Positions 1 to 7,694 of a stretch of DNA of 64,000 bases are shown here, in pieces. Origin of the DNA: Cumulibacter sp047975195 (GTDB lineage: Bacteria; Actinomycetota; Actinomycetes; Mycobacteriales; Antricoccaceae); contig JBKEDB010000109.1 in assembly GCA_047975195.1 (NCBI GenBank), positions 5,026 to 69,025 on the forward strand, in the 5' to 3' direction. The notes beneath the pieces were generated by a model that ran no database searches, was not told the DNA's origin, and saw nothing but the letters and a program-made list of their open reading frames with translations. Position numbers and translations under genes: made by a program. Position 1 is the first letter of the stretch. Each line of letters opens with the position of its first letter.

Positions 1-680
1 ATGATGAAGCCGATCGAGACGACGAGCGCGATCACGGCGCCGATCGTCTTCCAGGCCTTGCGGCGGCTCGCGGTGCTGGTCCAGCCGCACGTCTGCGCCA
101 TGCTCCACACGCCGTGGAAAAGGTGCATGCCGAGCGCGATCAGCGCCACCACGTAAATGAGCACGACCCACCACACCTGGAACGCCGCGTGCAGCAGCCC
201 GAATGGGTTGTTCTCGACGTCCGGTCCGCTCACGTCGCCGTTCACATTGAACTTCACGATGGTGAACTGCAGCAGGTGCCAGATGATGAACGCGAGTAGC
301 GCCACTCCGCCCCAGCGCATCATTTTCGATTTCAGCGCCGCCTTGCTCGCCGATGCGACGGCGTACCGGGTCGGACGAGCATGGTTCGCGCGCGACCACA
401 GCTTGAAGGCTGCGTAGACGTGTGCGACGACACCGACGATGAGTACGACGCGGATGATCCACAACAGACCGCCGTACGGCAGCATCGGCATCAGGATGGT
501 ACGCAGGTGATGCGCGTACTCGTTGAACGCTTCCTCGCCCCAGAGGGCCTTGAGGTTGCCGTACATGTGCAGGAGGACGTAGAGCACGAACACGGCGCCG
601 GACGTTGCCATCAATAGTTTGAGGAACACCGTCGTGCGACTGGCCGTGTTCGGTCGCTGAGAGAGAGTTGTATTGGCCAC
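1..680 (-). CDS. sdhC: Succinate dehydrogenase cytochrome b558-family subunit (3' end cut by window)
   Basis: Membrane anchor and heme-binding subunit of a succinate dehydrogenase/fumarate reductase, linking the flavoprotein/iron-sulfur subunits to the quinone pool. Reading from a GTG at 680 the protein begins VANTTLSQRPN and stays open for 226 codons to the window edge, so the C-terminus is missing. Five hydrophobic segments are visible. Candidate heme-ligand histidines lie in YVLLHMYGNLK, FIIWHLLQF and GMHLFHGVWSM, as in the actinobacterial b558 family (about 230–280 residues). The flavoprotein and iron-sulfur genes would be expected just beyond position 1. Family assignment rests on the histidine-bearing helices; the start is the only plausible one near the N-terminus. 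Confidence 0.85.
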   Translation of the reverse strand, partial: MANTTLSQRPNTASRTTVFLKLLMATSGAVFVLYVLLHMYGNLKALWGEEAFNEYAHHLRTILMPMLPYGGLLWIIRVVLIVGVVAHVYAAFKLWSRANHARPTRYAVASASKAALKSKMMRWGGVALLAFIIWHLLQFTIVKFNVNGDVSGPDVENNPFGLLHAAFQVWWVVLIYVVALIALGMHLFHGVWSMAQTCGWTSTASRRKAWKTIGAVIALVVSIGFI

Positions 681-826
681 GATTGCACGTTATCGCTAGC
701 AGTGGTAACGAATCGAGGCGCACCCTGCAAAAATCGTGTGAGATTGTAGACCGTAGGTAGCGCGAGTGTTGCCCGATTGCTCCGTCTCAGGGTAGGTATG
801 GCTAAGCAATCCCTCGGCGCGAACGG

Positions 827-1501
827 TTAGGTCGCCAACCGATAGCCGGCGTTGCGGACGGTCTGGATCAGGTCGGCGCCGATCTTGCGGCGCAGACTTC
901 GAACGCACACATCCACGACGTTCGAGGTCGTCTCGAAGTCGACACCCCACACGTGCCCCAACAATTGTTGTCGGCTGAGGATCTGGCCGGGATGACGAAC
1001 CAGCACCTCCAGCATCGCGAACTCCCGAGCCGTCAGTTCGTAGTCTCCGGACGGCGCCCGCACCACGCGCGTGTGCAGGTCAAGTTCCAGGCCGCCTGCG
1101 CGCAACACCGTCGCGCCGCCAACAGGCGCCGCCGATTCGTCGCTTTCGCGCAACCGCAACCGGACTCGGGCCAGCAGTTCGGCGAATTGGAACGGCTTGG
1201 TGACGTAGTCGTTGGCGCCGCCCTCGAGGCCCGCGACCGTGTCCTGGACGGTGTCTCGAGCAGTCAGGATGACCACGGGAATCGTGGCGCCCTGGCCACG
1301 AAGTTCGTCGAGTACGGCGAAACCGTCCTTTCCCGGCAGACCGAGGTCGAGCACGAGTAGATCGAAATCGCCGTCCAACGCTGCGTGCAGGGCCGAGATT
1401 CCATCGCCGACGACCTCGGTCTGATAGCCGGCTGCGCGCAGACCTTTCTGCACGAAAGCGGCGATCTGGTGGTTGTCCTCAGCTATCAGCACTCGGCTCA
1501 T
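827..1501 (-). CDS. OmpR/PhoB-family two-component response regulator
   Basis: DNA-binding response regulator of 224 residues, normal for the family. The receiver domain fills about residues 1–120: acidic pocket from AEDN, phospho-acceptor Asp in LLVLDLGLPGKDG (about residue 51), switch Thr in VVILTARD and Lys in YVTKPFQFAEL. A winged-helix effector domain follows (about 130–222; LTAREFAMLEVLVRHPG and the terminal NVVDVCVRSLRRKIG and TVRNAGYRL motifs). The ATG at 1501 lies inside the 3' end of the sensor kinase gene (stop at 1479), a 23-base overlap suggesting translational coupling, so the kinase is its likely partner. It is the last gene of a five-gene minus-strand set; targets are unknown. 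Confidence 0.93.
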   Translation of the reverse strand: MSRVLIAEDNHQIAAFVQKGLRAAGYQTEVVGDGISALHAALDGDFDLLVLDLGLPGKDGFAVLDELRGQGATIPVVILTARDTVQDTVAGLEGGANDYVTKPFQFAELLARVRLRLRESDESAAPVGGATVLRAGGLELDLHTRVVRAPSGDYELTAREFAMLEVLVRHPGQILSRQQLLGHVWGVDFETTSNVVDVCVRSLRRKIGADLIQTVRNAGYRLAT

Positions 1502-2930
1502 CGCTCGGTCCTCTCTGCGGTGCCTTGATCCGGGTGGGTACGGCGATGACGAAGGTCGCTCCGCCGCCAGGGGGTCCTTGCACGTGCACGGTTCCGCCGT
1601 GACCCTCGGCGATTGACTTCACGATGGCCAGGCCCAGGCCCGCGCCGGGTGATGCCGCCTCGGTGGCCGGCCTGCCGAATCGTTCAAAGATGCGGTGCAC
1701 GTCGGCTTCCGGTACGCCGGGTCCCTCATCCGCAACGGCCAGCACGAGTTGCTCGGTGCCGTCGGCTGCAGTGTGGAATGCAGAACTCAGCGTGATGGTC
1801 GACCCGGCCGCAGTGTGTTGTGTCGCGTTGGTCGCGAGCTGCAGAATCGCCTGCGAGATGCGCTGCGCGTCGACGATCGCCTCGCCGTCGGCGACGCTGC
1901 CGACCAGCCAGCGGCGATCGGCCAGACCCTGCAGTTTCGCGTCCAACTCCATGGTGAGCTCGGCAATGTCGACCGGTTCGCGCAACCGGATGTAGTCCGG
2001 CCGCTCGGACTTGGCGAGCGTGAGTAGGTCGGTCACCATGCGGTTCATCCGATCGAGCTCCCCGGTGACGATCTCGATGGTCGCGGCGCGGTCTGCGGGA
2101 TCCTCACCCATGAGTTCGAGGTGCCCACGGATGATCGTGATCGGCGTCCGTAATTCGTGTCCGGCGTCGTCGACGAACTGTTGCTGAGTGGCGAACGCCT
2201 GTTCCAGGCGTTCGAGCATGGCGTTGAAGGTGAGGGCGAGATCCGCGAGTTCGTCGGTGCCGTCCACGGGCAACCGACGGGTGAGGTCGCGTTCACCGAT
2301 CTCGGCGGCAGCTTCACGGACCTCGGCCACGGGTCGCAGTACGCGACCGGAGACCCACCAGGCGATCGCGCCGGTCAACACCAGCGAGAGGGCGCCGATG
2401 GTCAACAGCAGTTGTGCCGTGTCGGCGACCTGGCGATGCTCGGCCTCGGTGAACACCAACACGATCATGCTGCTACGCCCGTCGGCGTCTGTGACGTCGC
2501 TGCGTCCCCAACGAACCTCGCCGGCCGGGGTCTGCGCGGTACCCGTGGTGGCATTGAGGATCTGACGCATGAGGCTTGCGTCGGCGGTCGGGTCGTAATC
2601 CTCCCGTGCCGGAATCTGCGCGCCCGAATTGACGTAGTAGGTACCGCTGTGCGCGATGTATCCGAGTAACAGTTCGCCGTCCCCGGGGCGTTGATCTTGC
2701 AGGAAGCTCTGCAGCAGCGCCTCACCGTCCGATTCGGCGCCCGTGGTCGCCTGAGCCTGAAACTCGGCGATCTCCTGGGTGATCTGCGCATTCGCGCGTT
2801 CGCCGACGTCGCGGCGCATCAGCACGATGGTCAAGGTGAGCAGGAGGCCGATACCGATCCCCGCGGTGAGCGCGATCCAGCCGACGATCCACCAGCGCAG
2901 CGGTAGCCGACGACGAGGCCGATCAGTCAT
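1479..2930 (-). CDS. Membrane sensor histidine kinase
   Basis: Classical HAMP-type histidine kinase, 483 residues from the chosen ATG (MTDRPRRR). Order: cytoplasmic basic N-terminus, TM1 (WIVGWIALTAGIGIGLLL), an extracytoplasmic sensor region of about 120 residues with no recognised fold, TM2 (LLLTIGALSLVLTGAIAWWV), HAMP linker, HisKA with the phospho-accepting His in DDAGHELRTPITII, and HATPase_c (N-box NATQHTAAG, G1 DEGPGVPE, F-box IFERFGR, G2 GAGLGLAIVKS). A longer reading to 2984 only adds a Met/Thr run that is the Asp-codon tail of the upstream gene in another frame. The ATG at 2930 overlaps that gene's TGA as ATGACTGA, which supports it. It should phosphorylate the regulator encoded next. 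Confidence 0.93.
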   Translation of the reverse strand: MTDRPRRRLPLRWWIVGWIALTAGIGIGLLLTLTIVLMRRDVGERANAQITQEIAEFQAQATTGAESDGEALLQSFLQDQRPGDGELLLGYIAHSGTYYVNSGAQIPAREDYDPTADASLMRQILNATTGTAQTPAGEVRWGRSDVTDADGRSSMIVLVFTEAEHRQVADTAQLLLTIGALSLVLTGAIAWWVSGRVLRPVAEVREAAAEIGERDLTRRLPVDGTDELADLALTFNAMLERLEQAFATQQQFVDDAGHELRTPITIIRGHLELMGEDPADRAATIEIVTGELDRMNRMVTDLLTLAKSERPDYIRLREPVDIAELTMELDAKLQGLADRRWLVGSVADGEAIVDAQRISQAILQLATNATQHTAAGSTITLSSAFHTAADGTEQLVLAVADEGPGVPEADVHRIFERFGRPATEAASPGAGLGLAIVKSIAEGHGGTVHVQGPPGGGATFVIAVPTRIKAPQRGPSDEPSADS

Positions 2931-3288
2931 CGTCGTCGTCATCATCTCCGTCGTCGTAGTCGTAATAATCGTCGTCATCATCATCGTCGTCAGGCAGTGG
3001 GGCCGGGTACGAATCGATGGGTGGATCGATATCGGTGGAGCTGTCAGTGGGCGGCTTCGGTGATAACGGGTCCGATGGACCAGAAGTGCCCGTGGAGGGA
3101 CCTGCGGATTCCTCTGGCGCGGCAGTGGAGAAACTCTCGTCCGTGGAATCGCGCGGAGCCAACGTGATCGGCGCTTCGTCAGGGAGATCGGCCGGCGGTG
3201 CGGAACCGAGCATCGCGAATGAGACCGCGCCGACGATGATGAACCCGATCAATCCGCCGAGCAGCCCGAAACCAATGGGCGACTTCAT
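2923..3288 (-). CDS. Small membrane-anchored protein with Pro/Ser-rich linker and poly-Asp tail
   Basis: Unrecognised 121-residue protein. The N-terminus is MKSPIGFG followed by one strong membrane segment (LLGGLIGFIIVGAVSFAMLG). A low-complexity extracytoplasmic linker rich in Pro, Ser, Thr and Glu follows, and the C-terminal 25 or so residues are almost all Asp with a few Tyr and Gly. The chosen ATG overlaps the TGA of the ABC-like gene upstream (ATGA), and its own TGA overlaps the kinase start, so it sits in the middle of a translationally coupled set. A poly-Asp surface could bind divalent cations or cationic peptides and act with the kinase; that is inference only. A longer reading to 3345 lacks the coupling. 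Confidence 0.75.
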   Translation of the reverse strand: MKSPIGFGLLGGLIGFIIVGAVSFAMLGSAPPADLPDEAPITLAPRDSTDESFSTAAPEESAGPSTGTSGPSDPLSPKPPTDSSTDIDPPIDSYPAPLPDDDDDDDDYYDYDDGDDDDDDD

Positions 3289-4874
3289 GAGGTGGCCCCT
3301 TCCATTGCGGTGAGCTGACGCGTATCCGCGTCGTGGACCTCCCACACCCGGTGCGCGCCAAGCAACTGCTCGGGCTGATGGGTACGGGCGAGCACTACAC
3401 CGGGGTACGTGCGGATGAGTTCGCCGGCCATCTGCCGTCCCGCCGCGTCGAGCTGCTCATCAAGGTGATCCAGCAGCAGTAGAGGCGGGGTGCCCAGTGT
3501 TGCACGGGCCAGCAGCAGTTGCGCGCGCTCGGAGGTGGACAGTGGATCGCCGCCGCGGCGCAGCACCGTCCGGACTCCGTTCGGGAATTCGGTAATCCGC
3601 TCGCCCAGGCTGACCCGATGCAAGGCCTGAATCGGCGATTCGTCCGAACGCGGCAGTCGATACCGCACGGCCCGCCCGATCGTGCCGCGTTCGATCGTGG
3701 TGCCGCGCGCGGCCCAACCGACAAGTTCACGACGGTCGTTCGCCGGCAGCGAGTACAGGTCTCGGCCGTCGACATGTACCCAGGCGTGCGGGCTGCCGTG
3801 CAGCAGTGCATCGGTAATTCCGGCGGCCGCGGCGTCGATGCAGCGCAGCAGGATTCGCTCGCCAGGAAAGGCGAGCAGTTCACTGGCGCCGGGGAGGTCG
3901 GCGAGGTGTACGACGCCGTCCGGCACGCCGTTCGCGCGCCGCGTCGTGGGTGCCGGCGCGCTCTGCCGGACGTGCGCGGCGAACTGTAGTTCGGGCTCCA
4001 GGATCAATCGCGCGGCACGATATGACTGGCGGTACTCCGTGATGCGGCCGAGATCGTTCAGCGGGGTCGCGATCACTCCGAGCAGCAGGAGCGCCGCCGT
4101 GATCGCACCGGCAGGCGTGGCGCTCGCGGTGCCGACGACGGTGGCGAGCACCATCGCGACGGCTCCCGTGGCCGCGGCCGATCCGCGCATACCGCCGGCT
4201 ATGACCGAGCGCGCGACAGCCGCGGAGGCGACTCGCGCACTGACCTTGTCGATGTGCGCCAGTTCGCGATGTACGCCGCCCGCTGCGCGGATGTTCGCGG
4301 ACGCCGACACGGTGTCCGCGATGTGTGCCGCCATCGCGCCGCGGCGCTTGCGCAGGGTGCGTGCGCGCCGTAAGGCATATCGGCTCAGCCGGTGCAGGGT
4401 CGCCGCGAACGCGGCCAGCACGGCCGCGACCACGGCCGCGATCGGTGCCGACAGAATCAACAAGGCGACGAGTACGCCGAGGATGAGCGGGACGCCGACG
4501 AGCAGCGGGCTGATGCCGAGCGCGATCCAGTTCCGTACCGCGCTGAGGTCATTGGTGGTGCGGGCGACGGTGATGCCGAGGTGAGGGCCGTCCGCGCGGT
4601 GCAGCGCGGAGGCGACCAGCTCGCCGCGCACCTGATGGACGTAACTTTGGGCGAGCCGTTCGGACAGTATGCGTTCACCCATCCGCAGTGCACCGATGAG
4701 CGCAGCTGCGCCCAGCAAGACGCTGATGAGCCACACCCGATTCACGCCCTGGCCGGCCACCAGCAGTTGCGGTGCGGCAATCGCGACGGTGAGTGCCGCT
4801 GCTGCCTGCCCCACTCCAGATAGCACCAGCAGTGCGATCAGGCGGCGACGTTCCTCGGTCATTAGCGCAGGCAT
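3285..4874 (-). CDS. ABC-exporter-like protein with degenerate ATPase domain
   Basis: 529 residues from the ATG at 4874 (MPALMTEERRR), two bases after the preceding gene's stop. The N-terminal 300 or so residues form a six-helix ABC-exporter membrane domain (for example LLVLSGVGQAAAALTVAIAA, LLVGVPLILGVLVALLIL) with a cytoplasmic arginine-rich loop. The C-terminal 200 residues align with an ABC ATPase, but there is no GxxGxGKS/T P-loop where Walker A should be (LLRCIDAAAAGITDALLHG, about residue 345). The signature is LSTSE (about 445), Walker B is LLLLDHLDE with His in place of the catalytic Glu (about 470), and the H-loop His is kept (VLARTHQPE). It may be a catalytically silent half-transporter needing a partner, or a regulator. 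Neighbouring genes suggest a shared transcript. Confidence 0.8.
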   Translation of the reverse strand: MPALMTEERRRLIALLVLSGVGQAAAALTVAIAAPQLLVAGQGVNRVWLISVLLGAAALIGALRMGERILSERLAQSYVHQVRGELVASALHRADGPHLGITVARTTNDLSAVRNWIALGISPLLVGVPLILGVLVALLILSAPIAAVVAAVLAAFAATLHRLSRYALRRARTLRKRRGAMAAHIADTVSASANIRAAGGVHRELAHIDKVSARVASAAVARSVIAGGMRGSAAATGAVAMVLATVVGTASATPAGAITAALLLLGVIATPLNDLGRITEYRQSYRAARLILEPELQFAAHVRQSAPAPTTRRANGVPDGVVHLADLPGASELLAFPGERILLRCIDAAAAGITDALLHGSPHAWVHVDGRDLYSLPANDRRELVGWAARGTTIERGTIGRAVRYRLPRSDESPIQALHRVSLGERITEFPNGVRTVLRRGGDPLSTSERAQLLLARATLGTPPLLLLDHLDEQLDAAGRQMAGELIRTYPGVVLARTHQPEQLLGAHRVWEVHDADTRQLTAMEGATS

Positions 4875-4876
4875 GG

Positions 4877-5980
4877 TTATCGAAGCAGCCTGGTGGCAAC
4901 GTGCGGGGTGGCGAGATCGAAGGTGTCGATGACGCTGACGTCGAGCGCCGCGCGGGCCTCTCGAGTCGCCAACGGCGAGGACGTCAGACAACCCGATACC
5001 GCCGCTACGTCGAGTCCGACTGTTCGCAACATCGGTACGCCGGCGCTCGCGCCGAGTGCGTCGGCGGTGGCGAACAATACCCGGTCGATACCGCTGGTGA
5101 ACTCGGTGTCGTGTAACAGCCTGGAGGTTTCGTCCTGGAAGATGCCATCGGCGATTTCCAGCACGACCACGTCGGGTGCCTGTGCCAGCAGGTGCGCGCG
5201 AATCGCTGTCGCGAGTTCGCGCAGGTATCCGAACTCCATGCGGAACGTGGACGCGACGCCGAAGTCGGTGAAATCCACGACCTCAATCGCGCCAGCGTCC
5301 GCGAACATGGCCGGATCGCCGCCCGCGCCGGTACCGGTGAGCTTGCCGGCGGCGACGCGCAGTCCAGCGAGGGTCAGGCCGCGGACGAAGGAAGCGAGTG
5401 TCGTGGACTTGCCCGCGTTCATGCTGGAACCGAGCACCGCGATAGTGGGCACATCGCGGGCGCCGTACGTCGCCGGGGTGCCCGGGTCGTGCGGCGCGAA
5501 GTGGGTCAGATTGGCTATACCGCGCGAATGCGCGAGAAACCCCAGCGGTTCGAGCACCGTGGCCGGGTCCATCCGTGCGTGTTGAGTGACGACCCGAGCA
5601 GCCACACCGCCGGCGGCCACCAGGTGCACTGGGCCCAGATCCGTTGGCACGGTGGCCTCGAACTGGTCGGGTGCGTAGCGGTGCCCGTAGGCAACGAGGA
5701 TCTCGTCGCCTACGTGTAGGTGTTGACGGCGTCCGGTCGGGCGCTCCAGGCGCTGGTGCTGGCCGATTTCGACGACGCGGGCGAGCACGATATCGCCGGG
5801 AGCCGGTCGCAGCGATCCGCTGATCAGGCGATAGCCGGTCGGATCGACGCGCAGTGCGGCGTCCAGAAACCGGGTGGTGTAGGCGCGTTTCGCGCGCAGC
5901 AGGCGCGTCGGGTGCAGTTCGTAACTTCCCGTGTTCGACGACTCGAGCAGCAGGGTGGGCGCGGTGAGTGTGTGCGTCAT
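4877..5980 (-). CDS. P-loop NTPase of unknown function (SIMIBI type, MobB/DUF1611-like)
   Basis: Predicted soluble 367-residue protein beginning MTHTLTAPT; an ATG at 5998 would add six residues and neither start has a clear ribosome site. Residues about 55–130 look like a beta-rich domain (GDIVLARVVEIGQHQRLE … GDEILVAYGHRYAPDQFEA). The C-terminal half is a nucleotide-binding domain with Walker A GSSMNAGKST (about 184–193), a Thr/Gly-rich switch (GKLTGTGAGGD) and an acidic strand (DVVVLEIADGIFQDE). The fold recalls MobB, dethiobiotin synthetase or DUF1611 proteins. Its stop is two bases before the ABC-like gene, whose own ATPase lacks Walker A, so this protein could supply nucleotide-driven chemistry to the same pathway. 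Specific function is not known to me. Confidence 0.65.
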   Translation of the reverse strand: MTHTLTAPTLLLESSNTGSYELHPTRLLRAKRAYTTRFLDAALRVDPTGYRLISGSLRPAPGDIVLARVVEIGQHQRLERPTGRRQHLHVGDEILVAYGHRYAPDQFEATVPTDLGPVHLVAAGGVAARVVTQHARMDPATVLEPLGFLAHSRGIANLTHFAPHDPGTPATYGARDVPTIAVLGSSMNAGKSTTLASFVRGLTLAGLRVAAGKLTGTGAGGDPAMFADAGAIEVVDFTDFGVASTFRMEFGYLRELATAIRAHLLAQAPDVVVLEIADGIFQDETSRLLHDTEFTSGIDRVLFATADALGASAGVPMLRTVGLDVAAVSGCLTSSPLATREARAALDVSVIDTFDLATPHVATRLLR

Positions 5981-6020
5981 GCCGTGAACGCTATGCATCG
6001 GCCATGACCGGGCGATGAGC

Positions 6021-6046
6021 CCGAGATGAGGGTTTTCTCATCTCGG
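6021..6046 (-). terminator. Hairpin after rmlA
   Basis: Perfect 10-bp stem (CCGAGATGAG / CTCATCTCGG) with a six-base loop between the rmlA stop and the P-loop NTPase gene. On the minus strand it reads as a factor-independent terminator, though without a T-run. It may only partly block read-through, since just 22 bases separate it from the next possible start. Confidence 0.55.
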
Positions 6047-6061
6047 ACACCGCGATGTGCG

Positions 6062-6946
6062 TTAAGCCTCCGTGGCGCCGAATTCCTTCGCGACGCGCAT
6101 CAAGTACGTGCCGTAATCGGATTTAGCCAGTTCCTTGCCCAGCGCGTACGTCGCCTGGGCGTCGATGTATCCCATCCGCATCGCGACCTCTTCGGGGCAC
6201 GCAATCCGCACGCCCTGGCGATGCTCGAGCACCTGCACGAATTGACCGGCTTCCAGCAGCGAGTCGTGGGTTCCGGTGTCCAACCATGCGAATCCACGTC
6301 CGAGATCGACCAGGCGTGCATCGTTCCACTCGAGGTACTGCTTGTTGACATCGGTGATCTCCAACTCGCCACGCGCTGACGGCTTGAGATTCGCGGCGAT
6401 ATCCAGCACCCGATTGTCATAGAAGTACAGCCCAGTAATCGCACGATTCGATTTCGGCCGTGCGGGCTTCTCCTCGATCGAGATCAACTTGCCGTCCGCG
6501 TCGGCCTCGCCGACGCCGTATCGCTCCGTATCGGTGACCTGGTAGCCGAACAGGGTGCAGCCGGACAGGCTCGTGGCCTCATGCTGCAGCGTCGAGGAGA
6601 ACCCTTGGCCGTAGAAGATGTTGTCGCCGAGCACCAGTGCGACGGAGTCATCACCGACATGATCGCGACCGAGGATGAACGCTTCGGCGAGTCCGTTCGG
6701 ATGGGCCTGCTCGGCGTACGTGAGGTTGATACCCCACTGAGACCCGTCGCCCAGCAGCCGCTGGAAACTCGGCAGGTCGTGCGGAGTGGAGATGATCAGG
6801 ATGTCCCGGATGTCCGCTAGCAGCAGCGTTGACAGCGGGTAGTAGATCATCGGCTTGTCGTACACCGGCAATAGCTGCTTGCTGGAGGCCTTGGTGATGG
6901 GGTGGAGGCGGGTACCGCTGCCACCGGCGAGGATGATGCCCTTCAT
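6062..6946 (-). CDS. rmlA: Glucose-1-phosphate thymidylyltransferase
   Basis: Makes dTDP-glucose from glucose-1-phosphate and dTTP, the entry step to dTDP-L-rhamnose used in actinobacterial cell-wall linkers and glycans. 294 residues, typical for the family. The N-terminal nucleotide-binding signature GGSGTRLHPITKASSKQLLP is complete; DKPMIYYPLSTLLLADI, the metal-site LGDNIFYG and EEKPARPKS are in place. ATG at 6946. It lies 37 bases downstream of yajQ on the same strand and is followed by a hairpin. No other rml gene is in the window, so the remaining pathway genes must be elsewhere. Confidence 0.96.
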   Translation of the reverse strand: MKGIILAGGSGTRLHPITKASSKQLLPVYDKPMIYYPLSTLLLADIRDILIISTPHDLPSFQRLLGDGSQWGINLTYAEQAHPNGLAEAFILGRDHVGDDSVALVLGDNIFYGQGFSSTLQHEATSLSGCTLFGYQVTDTERYGVGEADADGKLISIEEKPARPKSNRAITGLYFYDNRVLDIAANLKPSARGELEITDVNKQYLEWNDARLVDLGRGFAWLDTGTHDSLLEAGQFVQVLEHRQGVRIACPEEVAMRMGYIDAQATYALGKELAKSDYGTYLMRVAKEFGATEA

Positions 6947-6983
6947 ACGCGATGCGACCCTTCGGTAGTCAGTGCCGAGCGAG

Positions 6984-7475
6984 TTAACGGTAGTTGGTGA
7001 ACTGCAGCGCGACGCCGAAGTCCTCGCCCTTCAGCAACGAGATCACTTCCTGAAGGTGATCCTTCTTCTTACCGGTCACGCGCAGTTGATCGCCCTGGAT
7101 CTGAGCCTGAACGCCCTTGAGTCCGGCGTCGCGAATGAACTTCGAGATCTTCTTCGCCTTCTCCGAATCGATGCCCTCGACGATCTTGCCGGTCAACTTG
7201 TAGCCCTTGCCGGAGGACTGCGGCTCTCCGGCATCGAACGCCTTCAGGCTTATTCCGCGCTTGACGAGTTTCTCCTTGAATACCTCCAAAGCGGCGAGGA
7301 TTCGGTCGTCGGTGGAGGATGTCAGCGCGACGCCGTCATTGCCGGCCCACTCGATCGACGTGTCGGTGCCGCGGAAATCGAACCGCTGCGAGAGCTCCTT
7401 GGAAGCCTGCTGCAGCGCATTGTCGGCCTCCTGGTGATCGACTTTGCTCACAACATCGAAGGATGGGTCGGCCAT
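6984..7475 (-). CDS. yajQ: YajQ-family nucleotide-binding protein
   Basis: 163-residue YajQ/UPF0234 protein starting MADPSFDVVSKVDHQE. Members bind nucleotides, and some bind cyclic di-GMP and act as transcription co-factors; the role in actinobacteria is not settled. The two-repeat ferredoxin-like organisation is visible (FRGTDTSIEW, DDRILAALEVFKEKLVKRGI, then GKIVEGIDSEKAKKISKFI and VQAQIQGDQLRVTGKKKDHL). An extension to 7553 would run into the tRNA-Tyr region, so the ATG at 7475 preceded by AGGAGA (sense strand) is preferred. It is divergent from tRNA-Tyr and upstream of rmlA. Confidence 0.93.
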   Translation of the reverse strand: MADPSFDVVSKVDHQEADNALQQASKELSQRFDFRGTDTSIEWAGNDGVALTSSTDDRILAALEVFKEKLVKRGISLKAFDAGEPQSSGKGYKLTGKIVEGIDSEKAKKISKFIRDAGLKGVQAQIQGDQLRVTGKKKDHLQEVISLLKGEDFGVALQFTNYR

Positions 7476-7553
7476 GGTGAAATCTCTCCTGTATGCTCGT
7501 CTACCGGAACGCGACGCCGAGTCTACCGATGTGGGCCAGGCGGAGCGGGACAT

Positions 7554-7637
7554 GGCAGGTTGCCCGAGTGGCCAAAGGGAGCTGACTGTAAATCAGCCGC
7601 GCAAGCTTCAGAGGTTCAAATCCTCTACCTGCCACCA
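7554..7637 (+). tRNA. tRNA-Tyr (GTA)
   Basis: Class II tRNA with long variable arm. Acceptor GGCAGGT pairs with ACCTGCC, the anticodon arm CTGACTGTAAATCAG presents GTA, the T arm is GAGGTTCAAATCCTC, and CCA is encoded. 84 bases including CCA. Confidence 0.96.
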
Positions 7638-7640
7638 CAT

Positions 7641-7674
7641 GACGAATGGCCCGGCGATAGCCGGGCCATTCGTC
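7641..7674 (+). terminator. Strong hairpin terminator after tRNA-Tyr
   Basis: Perfect 15-bp stem with a GATA tetraloop three bases past the tRNA CCA end. It lies between the convergent tRNA-Tyr and the repeat-protein gene and could serve both strands. There is no long T-run, as is usual in actinobacteria. Confidence 0.8.
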
Positions 7675-7694
7675 AGTTTCGAGCAATAATCCCG

